A DNA stretch of 64,000 nt, from positions 43,836,584 through 43,900,583 of the forward strand of contig JAVLUZ010000154.1 in the NCBI GenBank assembly GCA_036768485.1. Direction: 5' to 3'. The stretch comes from Mermis nigrescens. Its lineage: Eukaryota > Nematoda > Enoplea > Mermithida > Mermithidae. Each line of letters opens with the position of its first letter. Position 1 is the stretch's first letter. The position numbers were made by a program, and so were the translations under genes. The notes beneath the pieces are model-generated. The model was not told the origin of the DNA, did no database searches, and saw only the letters and a list, made by a program, of their open reading frames with translations. Of this stretch, positions 1 to 8,617 are shown piece after piece.

Positions 1-70
1 CTTGTGGTGCAGACTGAGACGCCACTTGCGTGTACAATGCTATGTGCGGTATTTCATGTGCTGGTAATGT

Positions 71-982
71 TTATTGTGGTATCGGCGGAAAACCTATAAT
101 CTCTGTCATGATGACATCAGGGTCAGCTTGACGCTCTGCCCCATCCGGCTGAGGAGTCGGTAAAGGTCCGAGCAAATTGATACCCAAGGGTGCTTGTTGA
201 TCTGCCGCAAGCGATTGTGAGACAATCGGTTGCGAAACGGTAACAGCCCCTTTTCTGGCCAATGCCACGCGTGTTGTACGCGGTGGCGACAAGTTAGCTT
301 GTCTTTCCGCCTCGGTGTCAGATAACGCCATCACTAAGCGTTTGGGAGATAAATTGTCATCCTCAGTGGAGATCGATGGTTCTACATCGACCATAGGCGA
401 ATCGTAAGGAATATCGGTTTGCGAAGAAAATACGGAGGCTGGTGTACTCGAACTAGTTGGTTTTGACTTAGGTTCCGTGTCAGGCGCATTGACCGGGCCC
501 GAAACTGAGTCGGCAACGGCCTGCAAACCCTGCACTTGTAAGTCAGGATTGTCAAACACATTAGTGTGAGCCAACGCTTCCGTTACTGAGGCAACGGTGG
601 TGGCTGCAGCTATAGCTGCTGGCAGTTGCGGAGCTGGGGCATAAAAGTCCTCAACTCTGATTAACTCTTCGCCATTCGAATCAACTTCAGCGTCAGCAGC
701 TGTGCTGGTCGACTGTCCTTGTGGTGGCTTACTAGTCGACAACGGTATACGCACTCTGGCTTTTGGGCCGCTAGCCCTAATGTACAATTCATCGCCTACA
801 AATGAAACCGACATAGGCTTTCTATTGTCAGTAATGCGATTATTTTGCGTGCACCCTTCTATCAATATAAAAACATCGATAGTTATGAGGGCGTCCATCG
901 CTAAATAATGCTGCATGTCCCGAGTTAAGGGTAAGCTCCACGCCTGTCCGAAATTATCAGGCGCATTAGGATCAATATACAT
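71..982 (-). CDS. C-terminal part of the retrotransposon exonuclease (Exo III motif) plus unknown low-complexity tail
   Basis: The frame is 303 codons long. Its first 45 residues complete a DEDDy exonuclease fold: a W....PLT segment at about residues 15-20 is followed by Y26-L-A-M-D30, the tyrosine and fourth aspartate of the Exo III motif in WRN/EXD-type 3'-5' exonucleases. It joins the upstream exonuclease frame by a one-base shift at a run of five T residues near 985. This shift could be a deletion or a minus-one frameshift, and the sequence alone does not separate the two. The remaining 250 residues are rich in Ser, Pro, Thr, Ala and acidic residues and match no family I recognise. The frame ends at 71 and nothing after it in the window looks coding. 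Confidence 0.7.
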   Translation of the reverse strand: MYIDPNAPDNFGQAWSLPLTRDMQHYLAMDALITIDVFILIEGCTQNNRITDNRKPMSVSFVGDELYIRASGPKARVRIPLSTSKPPQGQSTSTAADAEVDSNGEELIRVEDFYAPAPQLPAAIAAATTVASVTEALAHTNVFDNPDLQVQGLQAVADSVSGPVNAPDTEPKSKPTSSSTPASVFSSQTDIPYDSPMVDVEPSISTEDDNLSPKRLVMALSDTEAERQANLSPPRTTRVALARKGAVTVSQPIVSQSLAADQQAPLGINLLGPLPTPQPDGAERQADPDVIMTEIIGFPPIPQ

Positions 983-1875
983 GTCAAAAAGAATTCAGCC
1001 AAGCGCTTTAACGTATACGACTGCGCTTTGATACGGAAACAACGAGTAAATTCTCTCGCCAATGGCTGAATATCAATGAAATTTGCAATGAAAGGATCTT
1101 TCCAGTGCAGTTTATTGCGAATTTCTGCATCCGAAATAGCCAAAATTTCCTCAAAAGTTGGCCCGTAAACATGGAAATACGCAAGTCAATCTTGCGTCGG
1201 GTCATAACAAACCATATACACGTTAGGTAAACGCGTTTCGAGCAACTGGTGAAGCCCGAATGGAGGTTGCGGGAACTTCGCCAGGTCCCAACAGAACACA
1301 TGGCCGTTTGCGCTCGCAACTTGGACGTAGCGTACGAATGGGCCATGGAGGTCCTGGTAAGTGGGACATAGTTGCTGAAAACGCAAGTCCCAGGTCTTAT
1401 AACCTCTGCCTTTCCTGTCATTAACAAATTCAGAGTCGTAGCCTAAGAATAAAGTGCCATTTGTCATATTGGATGGCTGAATTAACGCCAAAATGGCGCC
1501 AAACAACTTCTGGTCATTGGAGATTATAACGGTGGGTAGAAGTCTGTTCTTTGGTACGCGAGGGGTTACCAAAGGAAATCTACCAAGCCTGTTCTCCCAC
1601 CAGAGTTGTTGGTCGTTAATACGCTTTCTATGATTTGCGATTTTATGTGTTGCTTTATGTTTTATCCATTTTGCGGTAAGTGACTCTAAACCGCCAACGC
1701 GACTATCGTCATTTTGCGGCAGCGGGTCTGGTATAACCAAGCCCCGCTCTGAAGCCATATTAGTCAAAGCCAAACGAAATTCATCTAGGGACGCGGGATC
1801 ACGCCCCTCAAATTTGCATTGGCGACCAGCTGCCTCCAGCAATGCCTCTTTGCTTGGGGTACCCTGTGCAGCCAT
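973..1875 (-). CDS. DEDDy 3'-5' exonuclease-like frame downstream of integrase (one in-frame TGA)
   Basis: This frame starts at an ATG with G at +4 (1873-1875) and overlaps the end of integrase by 91 bases in another frame. Residues 144-151 read LGYDSEFV, an Exo I motif (D147, E149). About 45 residues later comes VQVASANGHVFCWDL, which resembles the QxA...D strand pair of the fold. A TGA at codon 230 (1186-1188) interrupts the frame. It then stays open, with FIDIQPLA (Asp about residue 268, Exo II) and a YTLKRLAEFF helix like the S-L-x-x-L-A segment of RNase D/WRN exonucleases. The last motif lies in the next frame (71-982). The N-terminal 140 residues match no family I recognise. The expected activity is trimming of nucleic acid 3' ends with two metal ions. 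The domain call is strong because three motifs fall in the right order and spacing. The biological role is inference. Confidence 0.75.
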
Positions 1876-3386
1876 GGGTCTGCAAAAGGAAAAACATTAG
1901 ATAATGGTACGGCATGTGCTGTTTTAGAGCCATTTAATAAACGTATAGGCGCGCAGTCCTTAGCTTTTTGTTCCCTGCCCGGTAAATCCTCAAAACTTAT
2001 GACTACTGCCGGGGCAAGAGGGCGATGTGGTAATTTTACCAACACAAAATCGCCAGGGACGTACGCGTGTTTTTCCACAATCAAATCAGAATAAGGAAGT
2101 TTAGGCTCAGGCAGAAGTCTATTCCTGTGAACGTGATGAATGATGAGAGGGTTATAGACATATGCGATTTTCGCAGTTTCAGGTGTAGGTAAGTCAATAA
2201 TTCGGTATGGACCAACACGCTTGGGTGATAGTTTACCGATTTCTGGTTGGATTACTGAGGTATTATTAAGGTAGACTATATCCGAGAGATTAAAATTTGT
2301 GTGCGTTACGGACTTGTCATATTGCGATTTTTGCTGCTTACGCGCTTGAGTTAAATTTTGAGACGCGATTTCATGCAGATCTTGCAAAGTCAGCTTTAAA
2401 TCAATGACGTATTTTTCCGCAACAGATGGTAAGTTCGTATTTATCACGAAGTCATTTATGAGTAAAGTGTCCAGTGGAAATGCTGGTTCGCGACCATAAA
2501 GCATTTCGAAAGGAGATATATTAGTTGATGATTGTGGAGTCGCGCGGTATGCAAATAATGCGAAAGGTAGAAATTGTTCCCAATCATACTGGGATCGCGC
2601 ACTCAGTTTAGACAAACCATCAATCAATGTACAATTATAACGTTCCACCAACCCATCACACTGGGGGTGATATGGGGTTGTAAATATTTTTTGAACGTTT
2701 AATAGTTTACAAACTTCCAAAATTAGGGTAGATGTAAAATTTGACCCCTGATCTGTCAAAAATTTCTTGGGAACTCCATAACGTGGTATAACTTCTCTTA
2801 GCAATAAATTTGCAATAGTTGTTGCTTTTATGTCAGAAACAGCAAAAGCTTCCACGTATTTTGTAAAATAATCCATAAAAACTACAATTTGGTCGTTTCC
2901 GGAGGGAGATCGCGGCATATGCAAACAATCACACGCAATGAGTTCAAAGGGCGCGGATACTTCGATTGGTTGCAACGGAACGGATGTGGAATTTAATGCG
3001 ACCTTACGCTGTAAGCACACATCACAATTCCTACACCACGCGATCACATCATTTTCCATGCGCGGCCACCAATAACGCATTTGTATGGCGGGCAAGATTT
3101 TGCGCGATGAAAAATGAGCTCCGAAAATAGAGTCATGAAATTCCGTTAATATGAAGCGATGCAAAGATTTGGGTATGACTATTTGATGAACGACAGTTGG
3201 TGAACGCTTAGGTTGGAATCTACGAAAAAGTACATCGTTTACGAGAAAAAATTTGTCACGATATTTTTTCGTTGTTAAGTCATTCAATGCGATGCGAATT
3301 TTATGCAGTTCGTCATCTGCACGTTGCTCAGCGAGTAAACGCGCAGGTGTTAGCATTTCAGCTTTTTCAGCATCAGTAAGTAACAA
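1785..3386 (-). CDS. Integrase with GPY/F module and PWWP-like C-terminal domain
   Basis: The open frame has 533 codons. The N-terminal HHCC zinc finger uses H84, H91 and a C-x2-C pair around 118-124. The DD35E core has D153 (in ACD), D212 (in LTDQGSNF) and E248 (in HPQCDGLVERYN). A GPY/F module follows at about 385-426 (VGPY at 391-394, then HHVHRNRLLP). Residues 441-505 form an extra module, with GDFVLVKLPHRPLAPAVV near its start and VPLSNVFPF at its end, which resembles PWWP/Tudor-type chromatin readers. Integrase joins cDNA to host DNA, and the tail could steer it to particular chromatin (inference). The first codon of the open stretch is not a convincing start. In the polyprotein, integrase is reached from RNase H through the 3387-3592 linker. 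The catalytic residues are intact. Confidence 0.93.
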   Translation of the reverse strand: MLLTDAEKAEMLTPARLLAEQRADDELHKIRIALNDLTTKKYRDKFFLVNDVLFRRFQPKRSPTVVHQIVIPKSLHRFILTEFHDSIFGAHFSSRKILPAIQMRYWWPRMENDVIAWCRNCDVCLQRKVALNSTSVPLQPIEVSAPFELIACDCLHMPRSPSGNDQIVVFMDYFTKYVEAFAVSDIKATTIANLLLREVIPRYGVPKKFLTDQGSNFTSTLILEVCKLLNVQKIFTTPYHPQCDGLVERYNCTLIDGLSKLSARSQYDWEQFLPFALFAYRATPQSSTNISPFEMLYGREPAFPLDTLLINDFVINTNLPSVAEKYVIDLKLTLQDLHEIASQNLTQARKQQKSQYDKSVTHTNFNLSDIVYLNNTSVIQPEIGKLSPKRVGPYRIIDLPTPETAKIAYVYNPLIIHHVHRNRLLPEPKLPYSDLIVEKHAYVPGDFVLVKLPHRPLAPAVVISFEDLPGREQKAKDCAPIRLLNGSKTAHAVPLSNVFPFADPWLHRVPQAKRHCWRQLVANANLRGVIPRP

Positions 3387-3592
3387 GCGTTCGCGAAAGT
3401 AGTAGGTGGTTTAGAATTAGTAGGATTGGTTTGCGCAGTAGGGTTATTATTTTGCGCATTTGGATGATTAATTGGTGCAGTAGGCGCGTTATCGCGCGAT
3501 TGGTCAGGTGGAACCGATTCATCATCTGACTCAGAATCTTCAGATTCTAAATTCGCGATGTTAATGACGTTTTTGCGCTCGATTTTATATTT
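3387..3592 (-). pseudogene. RNase H to integrase linker, acidic and Asn/Pro rich
   Basis: After the TGA that closes RNase H (3593-3595) the same frame stays open for about 65 codons. It encodes a Glu/Ser/Asp-rich stretch followed by an Asn/Pro/Thr-rich stretch. A one-base shift near 3395 is needed to enter integrase. The composition suggests a flexible polyprotein linker or cleavage region. No domain is visible. Confidence 0.55.
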
Positions 3593-4969
3593 TCATTCTG
3601 CATGATCATATTTAGGATGTCGTGAAAGAAGATCAGCTGCGCAGTTATATGCACCAGGAACGTAAACGATATCATATTCGTATTCCTGTAATTTGAGACC
3701 CCAATGGCGTAATCGACTTGATGGGTCTTTAACATTTACTAGCCAGGTTAATGCTTGATGATCAGTTTCGACAATAAATTTTTTACTATAAAGATAATGT
3801 CGATAATGCTTGATGGCCCACACTACCGCTAACGCTTCTTTTTCCGAAGTAGCATAGTTACATTTGGCAGAATTTAGCACGCGACTAGCGTAGCTAAGTA
3901 TAAAACGATTTTTGGATGGTAAATGTTTTTGCGTCAAAATAGCACCTAACGCATAATTACTTGCGTCAGTTGTTAAAATAAATTGGTGCTCATCATCGAA
4001 TATTGGTAGTTGTAAAATAGGTGGAGATGTAAATGCTTTCTTCAGAAGCTCAAAAGCGGTTTGGTGTTCAGCCTTCCAGCAAAATTCGACATCTTTACGA
4101 AGAAGATGGAATAACGGTTTAGCAATTTTAGCAAGATCTTTAACAAATTTCTTAAACCATTGGACTAAGCCAAGGAATTTCTGCAAGGATTTTACGGTTT
4201 TTGGCATGGGAAACGAGATTAAATCTGCTACTTTGGACATGTCAGGAGCGATGCCCATTGCACTTATACTGTGGCCAAGAAATTTTACCTCTGCATGCAC
4301 AAGATGGCATTTATCAGGCTTTACGCGTAAGTTTGCCTTTTTAAGAGCGATAAAAACATTTTCAAGATCTTTTAAATGTTCTTTGAAAGTACGTGAAAAA
4401 ATAATTATGTCATCGATGTAAACGAGACAAGATTTCCAATTTAGACCTGCGAGCACAAGCTCCATTAGTCTTTGAAAATCTGCGGGCGCATTCTTTAAAC
4501 CAAAAGGTAAAACTTCAAATTCGTAATGACCAACAGGACATATAAATGCGGTTTTTTCGCGAGATTTATTATCGAGTGGAATTTGCCAGTATCCAGATTT
4601 CAAATCTAGTGTGCTAAAATATGCAGCACTGCCTAAGGTATCAAAATAATCGTCTAATTGTGGAAGAGGATAAACTTGCGTTTTAGTAACGACATTTAAC
4701 CGTGGATCATTGACGACTGGCCTAAGGGAACCGTCCTTTTTTCCAATGAGAAATAATGGACTTGCCCATGGGCTAGTTGTAGGTCGAATAATTTTATCCG
4801 CAAGCATTTCGTTTATAATTTTCTGCATGGATTCCCTTCTAGAATGTTCAACACGATAAGTTTTTCCAACAACGGGTGGATTATCCCCTGTGTCAATATG
4901 ATGTTTCATCAAGGGGTACGTCCGAGAGGTTCGTTTTTTAATGCAAAAATTGAATCGTATTTTAAACAT
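3593..4969 (-). CDS. Reverse transcriptase and RNase H
   Basis: The frame has 458 codons. RT motifs are in order: SPWASPLFLIGKKDGS at 66-81, LDLKSGYWQIPL (catalytic Asp) at 121-132, FGLKNAPADFQRLM at 156-169 and the YIDD box at 184-187, followed by the thumb/connection segment with FLGLVQWFKKF. RNase H follows with D335 (TTDASNYALG), E379 (SEKEAL), D403 (TDHQAL) and D446 (AADLLSRH). Together they copy element RNA into DNA and remove the RNA strand. The first 20 codons overlap the preceding frame. The true polyprotein joins near codon 19-20, where the upstream frame runs into a stop after a one-base shift at about 4915. RNase H ends at TGA 3593-3595, after which the frame stays open. Confidence 0.95.
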   Translation of the reverse strand: MFKIRFNFCIKKRTSRTYPLMKHHIDTGDNPPVVGKTYRVEHSRRESMQKIINEMLADKIIRPTTSPWASPLFLIGKKDGSLRPVVNDPRLNVVTKTQVYPLPQLDDYFDTLGSAAYFSTLDLKSGYWQIPLDNKSREKTAFICPVGHYEFEVLPFGLKNAPADFQRLMELVLAGLNWKSCLVYIDDIIIFSRTFKEHLKDLENVFIALKKANLRVKPDKCHLVHAEVKFLGHSISAMGIAPDMSKVADLISFPMPKTVKSLQKFLGLVQWFKKFVKDLAKIAKPLFHLLRKDVEFCWKAEHQTAFELLKKAFTSPPILQLPIFDDEHQFILTTDASNYALGAILTQKHLPSKNRFILSYASRVLNSAKCNYATSEKEALAVVWAIKHYRHYLYSKKFIVETDHQALTWLVNVKDPSSRLRHWGLKLQEYEYDIVYVPGAYNCAADLLSRHPKYDHAE

Positions 4970-5580
4970 AATTCACGAATTTGTTGCTGTTGTCTAGAAT
5001 CAACGGCGGAGCCGTTTAAAGCTTTATTGATTGATGCAAAAAGTTCTGGTGTCCTATCATCAAAAGATGAAACATGTGACACGACTTTGGCATCAGAGGT
5101 TAAAGAACCTATTATTTCACCAGAGTCAATGCGAATTGGCGCTTTGGAGATATTACAAACGCGAACAGGTATTAGAGGTTGTGAAGCATCGACTATGGAT
5201 GGAGCAACAAAAAGTGAAGTTTTTTCCATAAAATCGGGATTTGGTTCGAATAATGCGAAATCAAAATTGCAAGAACCGTGACTTATATAGCCAGGTGTAA
5301 TTAATTCATGCCTAGGTTGTATAATAACAGGCTCAGGTAACGAAACATGCACACACACAACACCAGAGGTAGTTGCGTTGGGTTTCGCACGAAATTGCAA
5401 TTTTTCATGAGATGAGAGTAAATTAATCTTTATGCCGTTTATAAAAGCACAACGCTCAATAGGATTAACCCACATGAGTGCGGATTCGCAAAAATCATAT
5501 CCTAAGAGCATGTCTTCCGGCAAGTGATCAATTATAGATACTGAGGTAGAGATAGATTGTTCCGCGATGGTTAGAGTCAT
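4909..5580 (-). CDS. C-terminal half of aspartic protease and connection to reverse transcriptase
   Basis: The frame has 223 codons. LLGYDF at about residues 25-30 is the hydrophobic-hydrophobic-Gly motif that closes a retropepsin fold, so this frame continues the protease whose DTG lies in 5528-6301. The two pieces are separated by a one-base shift near 5585. The following ~180 residues form the protease-RT spacer typical of Ty3/gypsy polyproteins and end in a D-x-F-A...P-L-G segment, the usual entry to RT. The frame stops at 4909 because of a second single-base shift. Both shifts look like decay, because the protein similarity continues unbroken across them in neighbouring frames. Confidence 0.75.
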   Translation of the reverse strand: MTLTIAEQSISTSVSIIDHLPEDMLLGYDFCESALMWVNPIERCAFINGIKINLLSSHEKLQFRAKPNATTSGVVCVHVSLPEPVIIQPRHELITPGYISHGSCNFDFALFEPNPDFMEKTSLFVAPSIVDASQPLIPVRVCNISKAPIRIDSGEIIGSLTSDAKVVSHVSSFDDRTPELFASINKALNGSAVDSRQQQQIRELCLKYDSIFALKNEPLGRTP

Positions 5581-6301
5581 ATTTACTCTGATAACGAACT
5601 ACTGCAGTGATTTCGCCTACACCAAGTACGACTTGTGCAACTTGTTTAGGTGGTAAATTAAAACCAAGACGTAAGAATGCAGACGTGGTCATCATGGTGA
5701 CCTGTGAACCTGTATCTATGAGAGCAGGTACGTCAACGCCATGCACCTTGACTAGGATGGTAGGTAAATTTGTCCCAGCATGGCTTACAATAGGGATATT
5801 AGGATCTAACGTCTTAGATGGAGGTAAATTGATCTTTTCATAAGTTGCAAGACGACGTTGTAGACGTTCGTACTCTTTGAGAAATTCTTGCGACGCGAAT
5901 AGATTTGGACGCGCGCTAGATTCTGGCCCTTTCGCAGTAACCGTGTTTACATCATGAGGAGATGTAAGGGTTGGCTGCGGTGGGGGCACATTCATGGCGG
6001 GTTGGTTATCAGCGGTATATGTGACATACGGGCGATTGAAATTGTTATCGCTGCGATAATTAGAATTATAGTATGTCCCACGCTGTTCATTTGGGAATTG
6101 CACAAAAGGTGTATTTTGGCGCGGTTGATTATTATAACGATTATCGTAACGCAAATTTTGATAATTAGCACGCGAATTTTGGTAATAATCATTACGATTT
6201 TGCCAAAAATTCGATCGTGATTGCTTTGATTCAAAGCGATTATCATTATTCGCATAGTTAGATGAGCGATGTTGACTAGAGGTACGATATCGTGATTGAG
6301 A
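5528..6301 (-). CDS. Aspartic protease, N-terminal half, in frame with gag after a TGA
   Basis: This stretch is in the same frame as gag and is open right after the gag TGA (6302-6304). The first ~55 codons are rich in Arg, Asn, Tyr and Ser, continuing the gag tail. ALIDTGSQVTMM (catalytic Asp about 147 residues after the Met at 6154) is the retropepsin active site, followed by GVGEITAVV of the flap region. The frame ends about 20 codons after a one-base shift near 5585, and protease continues in 4909-5580. Protease cleaves the Gag-Pol polyprotein. A single stop codon between gag and pro in one frame is the arrangement used by elements that read through a stop, but decay of a sense codon is equally possible. 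Confidence 0.85.
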   Translation of the reverse strand, partial: SQSRYRTSSQHRSSNYANNDNRFESKQSRSNFWQNRNDYYQNSRANYQNLRYDNRYNNQPRQNTPFVQFPNEQRGTYYNSNYRSDNNFNRPYVTYTADNQPAMNVPPPQPTLTSPHDVNTVTAKGPESSARPNLFASQEFLKEYERLQRRLATYEKINLPPSKTLDPNIPIVSHAGTNLPTILVKVHGVDVPALIDTGSQVTMMTTSAFLRLGFNLPPKQVAQVVLGVGEITAVVRYQSKYDSNHRGTIYLYLSIYN

Positions 6302-8617
6302 TCAATGTCTATTTTGCGAATTTGAACGCGATGGCGAACGATTTTGACGCGAAAAAGAACGCGATTGGCTGCGATTGCGAACCATAGAATTAGTATTTCG
6401 ATCAGGTTGGGTATTATGATTAGCATTATTAGACGTTTCTTGCCTTTGACGCGTGAAACATTCCTCATAAATGTGACCTATGCGCTTGCAAAAGGTACAA
6501 TATTTACGAGAAGAATTTTCTGGTTTCTCAGCATGCGATGAGCGATGAAACGTTCTATGACGTGAACGATTTGAATCATTTTGGTTAGATGCGCGAGGAG
6601 TATCTTTAGGTACTACGCTGCCTACGGGAGCAGCTGTTACCGATACGTAAGGCGTTACTGCCTTTTTATCCTCAAATTCTTTATTAGCAAATTCAGCACT
6701 TAGCGCATTGTCCAAAAATTCAGCTAATGATGCTCTAGGTTTTTTATGATATGCCTCTTTCGAAATGTGTGGTAATAAACCTTGTTTTAGTTGATGTCGC
6801 ATTAAATTATTGAAATGTGGCGAGTCAACTTCAAGGTAAGGATCAGATTTAATTAACTCTTCGCGAAGCGAGAGATAATAAGCTTTAACCGATTCATTAG
6901 GCTGCTGTTTGTGTGACAAAAAACGATTAAAGAGCGCACCGGTGTCCATTGGACAAAATTCGGTTATTAGCGCTTGCTTCATTTTTGAATAAGATTGTTG
7001 TATATCAGCAGGTAACGAATGGTATAAACGCAAAACATAAGGGTCAAGAAATCCAGTAGCGAATTTTAAACGATCAGCTTTGTCAATATCATAGGTATTG
7101 GCAAGCGATTCAAATTCTGCAAAATATGCTTTTATATCTGATTTATCGCCATCAAAAAATATTTTATTTGCAATTGCAAATTGCATCTGCTGCAAAAATG
7201 GTCCGCGATTCAAGGAATCAGCGAGACGCGAGTCACCACGCAAGCTTTCAGATGAAGAATCTGAACTATGCCTATGACGTCGTCTGCGCGATCGAGTTTT
7301 GCGACGCGAGCGACGACTGCGCGGGCGATCATAGCTGTTAGATGAGCTGTCGTCAGAGAATTTGACATGTTTTCTCCTACTAGATGATTCAGATAGAGGT
7401 GCAGATTCGTTTTGCAAATGTGCAGATTCGTTGTTAATGCCAGATAAGTTTATCTCGACAGGTTGCATTTCGATATTAGAAGAATGCAAAATAGGATTAT
7501 TAGGTGGTATTTCCACATTTATGGGATTAGGTACATAATTATTTGGTAAGATTTCGCTTTGAGGTGGAAAATACTGCAGCGGTGGTGGATTCAATTGCTG
7601 CTGCGAGTTCGTAGTAGAAGGATTAGGTACGAAAGAAGGCGCATTACAATTTAAGGGCAGCGAAGGCCGAGATCGCGACGTTTGCAAAATCGGTACCGAC
7701 GGCTGCGAAATCGTAGGTATATTTTCCGAAAAACCCGAGTTTTGCACTGATTGCAAACCCGTGTTTACAGGATTCTGTGACAAATTAGATATCTCAGGCG
7801 CGCGATTCGTACAACTTTGAGAGATATTTTCGGGAACAGTTTCCAAAGGTGAGCGTGAATTTGACGCTCTGTTGCTAGTAGACAACAGTGAAGATGCACG
7901 ATGCGTACTTTGCGCACGATTCGCACTTTGCGCATTAAATTCAGAAAAATTTGCGCTATCGATTGAGTGGTTAACGCGCTCAGATGAATTATTCTCTATG
8001 CGATTCAAAACTGGTTGGGGTTTAAGCATAGTGCTTAGCTCCAGACGCAGTTTACGCATTTCATCCGCATTTTCCCTTTTATCTTGATCAACGCGCGTAG
8101 AAAGATCCGAAAATTGCAAATGAATAGCTTGTAATGCTTTTAAAATAAGATCATTAGTCACATTAGCATTAGCACGCTCTTTGTCGGCATTTATGCCATG
8201 ACTATGATTACTTTCTACGTCAGAATCGAGATTTTCGTGCTCCGAACTGGTTTCAGGATTATTTGCCGTGTTAAGAGTAGTCGTATTATCAATCATTGTA
8301 TGATTAGATGAATTGTCAATATTAGGGTCCGATCTAGTTATCGAAGTTTGATTAATGCGAGATCGCATGGTACTCAATAACAGTTCATCTTCGGACTGTG
8401 TATTGCTCGCGGCATTTAGTGACGCGGGTAATTTATCATTATTCGCCTTACTAGTTACGTCTCTCGTAATTGTGTCATTACTCGCAGAATTACTCGCGCT
8501 ATTAGAGTCAACAGGCGCGGTAGGTAATTGGCGAGCTGAAGTAGGTGGCGTAGAAGGTTTTTTCAATTTAGTGGGCGGTGTCCGCAAAACCTTTTTCCTG
8601 CCATTTTTATGTGTCAA
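6302..8617 (-). CDS. Gag (capsid and nucleocapsid)
   Basis: The open frame has 771 codons. It starts with a non-ATG codon at 8617, and the first in-frame ATG is at 8366-8368 (codon 84). The N-terminal half is Ser/Asn-rich and disordered in composition. An Arg/Ser-rich tract (about residues 420-455) precedes a capsid-like helical region of the retrotransposon gag family (about 470-640, with FFDGDKSDIKAYFAEFE near its start). One CCHC knuckle, C707-x2-C710-x4-H715-x4-C720, binds RNA, followed by a basic RS-rich tail. Gag packages element RNA. Upstream in-frame sequence is closed by stops, so either translation starts at codon 84 or the start lies in a lost frame. Confidence 0.9.
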   Translation of the reverse strand: MTHKNGRKKVLRTPPTKLKKPSTPPTSARQLPTAPVDSNSASNSASNDTITRDVTSKANNDKLPASLNAASNTQSEDELLLSTMRSRINQTSITRSDPNIDNSSNHTMIDNTTTLNTANNPETSSEHENLDSDVESNHSHGINADKERANANVTNDLILKALQAIHLQFSDLSTRVDQDKRENADEMRKLRLELSTMLKPQPVLNRIENNSSERVNHSIDSANFSEFNAQSANRAQSTHRASSLLSTSNRASNSRSPLETVPENISQSCTNRAPEISNLSQNPVNTGLQSVQNSGFSENIPTISQPSVPILQTSRSRPSLPLNCNAPSFVPNPSTTNSQQQLNPPPLQYFPPQSEILPNNYVPNPINVEIPPNNPILHSSNIEMQPVEINLSGINNESAHLQNESAPLSESSSRRKHVKFSDDSSSNSYDRPRSRRSRRKTRSRRRRHRHSSDSSSESLRGDSRLADSLNRGPFLQQMQFAIANKIFFDGDKSDIKAYFAEFESLANTYDIDKADRLKFATGFLDPYVLRLYHSLPADIQQSYSKMKQALITEFCPMDTGALFNRFLSHKQQPNESVKAYYLSLREELIKSDPYLEVDSPHFNNLMRHQLKQGLLPHISKEAYHKKPRASLAEFLDNALSAEFANKEFEDKKAVTPYVSVTAAPVGSVVPKDTPRASNQNDSNRSRHRTFHRSSHAEKPENSSRKYCTFCKRIGHIYEECFTRQRQETSNNANHNTQPDRNTNSMVRNRSQSRSFSRQNRSPSRSNSQNRH

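Noticed and set aside
1008..1427. Long minus-strand frame overlapping the exonuclease.
   Set aside because: It is the off-frame shadow of the exonuclease region. Its protein shows no motif while the other frame holds the catalytic ones.
5992..6468. 158-codon frame rich in Ile, Asn and Arg overlapping the gag-protease junction.
   Set aside because: Composition is a by-product of the Arg/Asn/Tyr-rich coding frame read out of phase.
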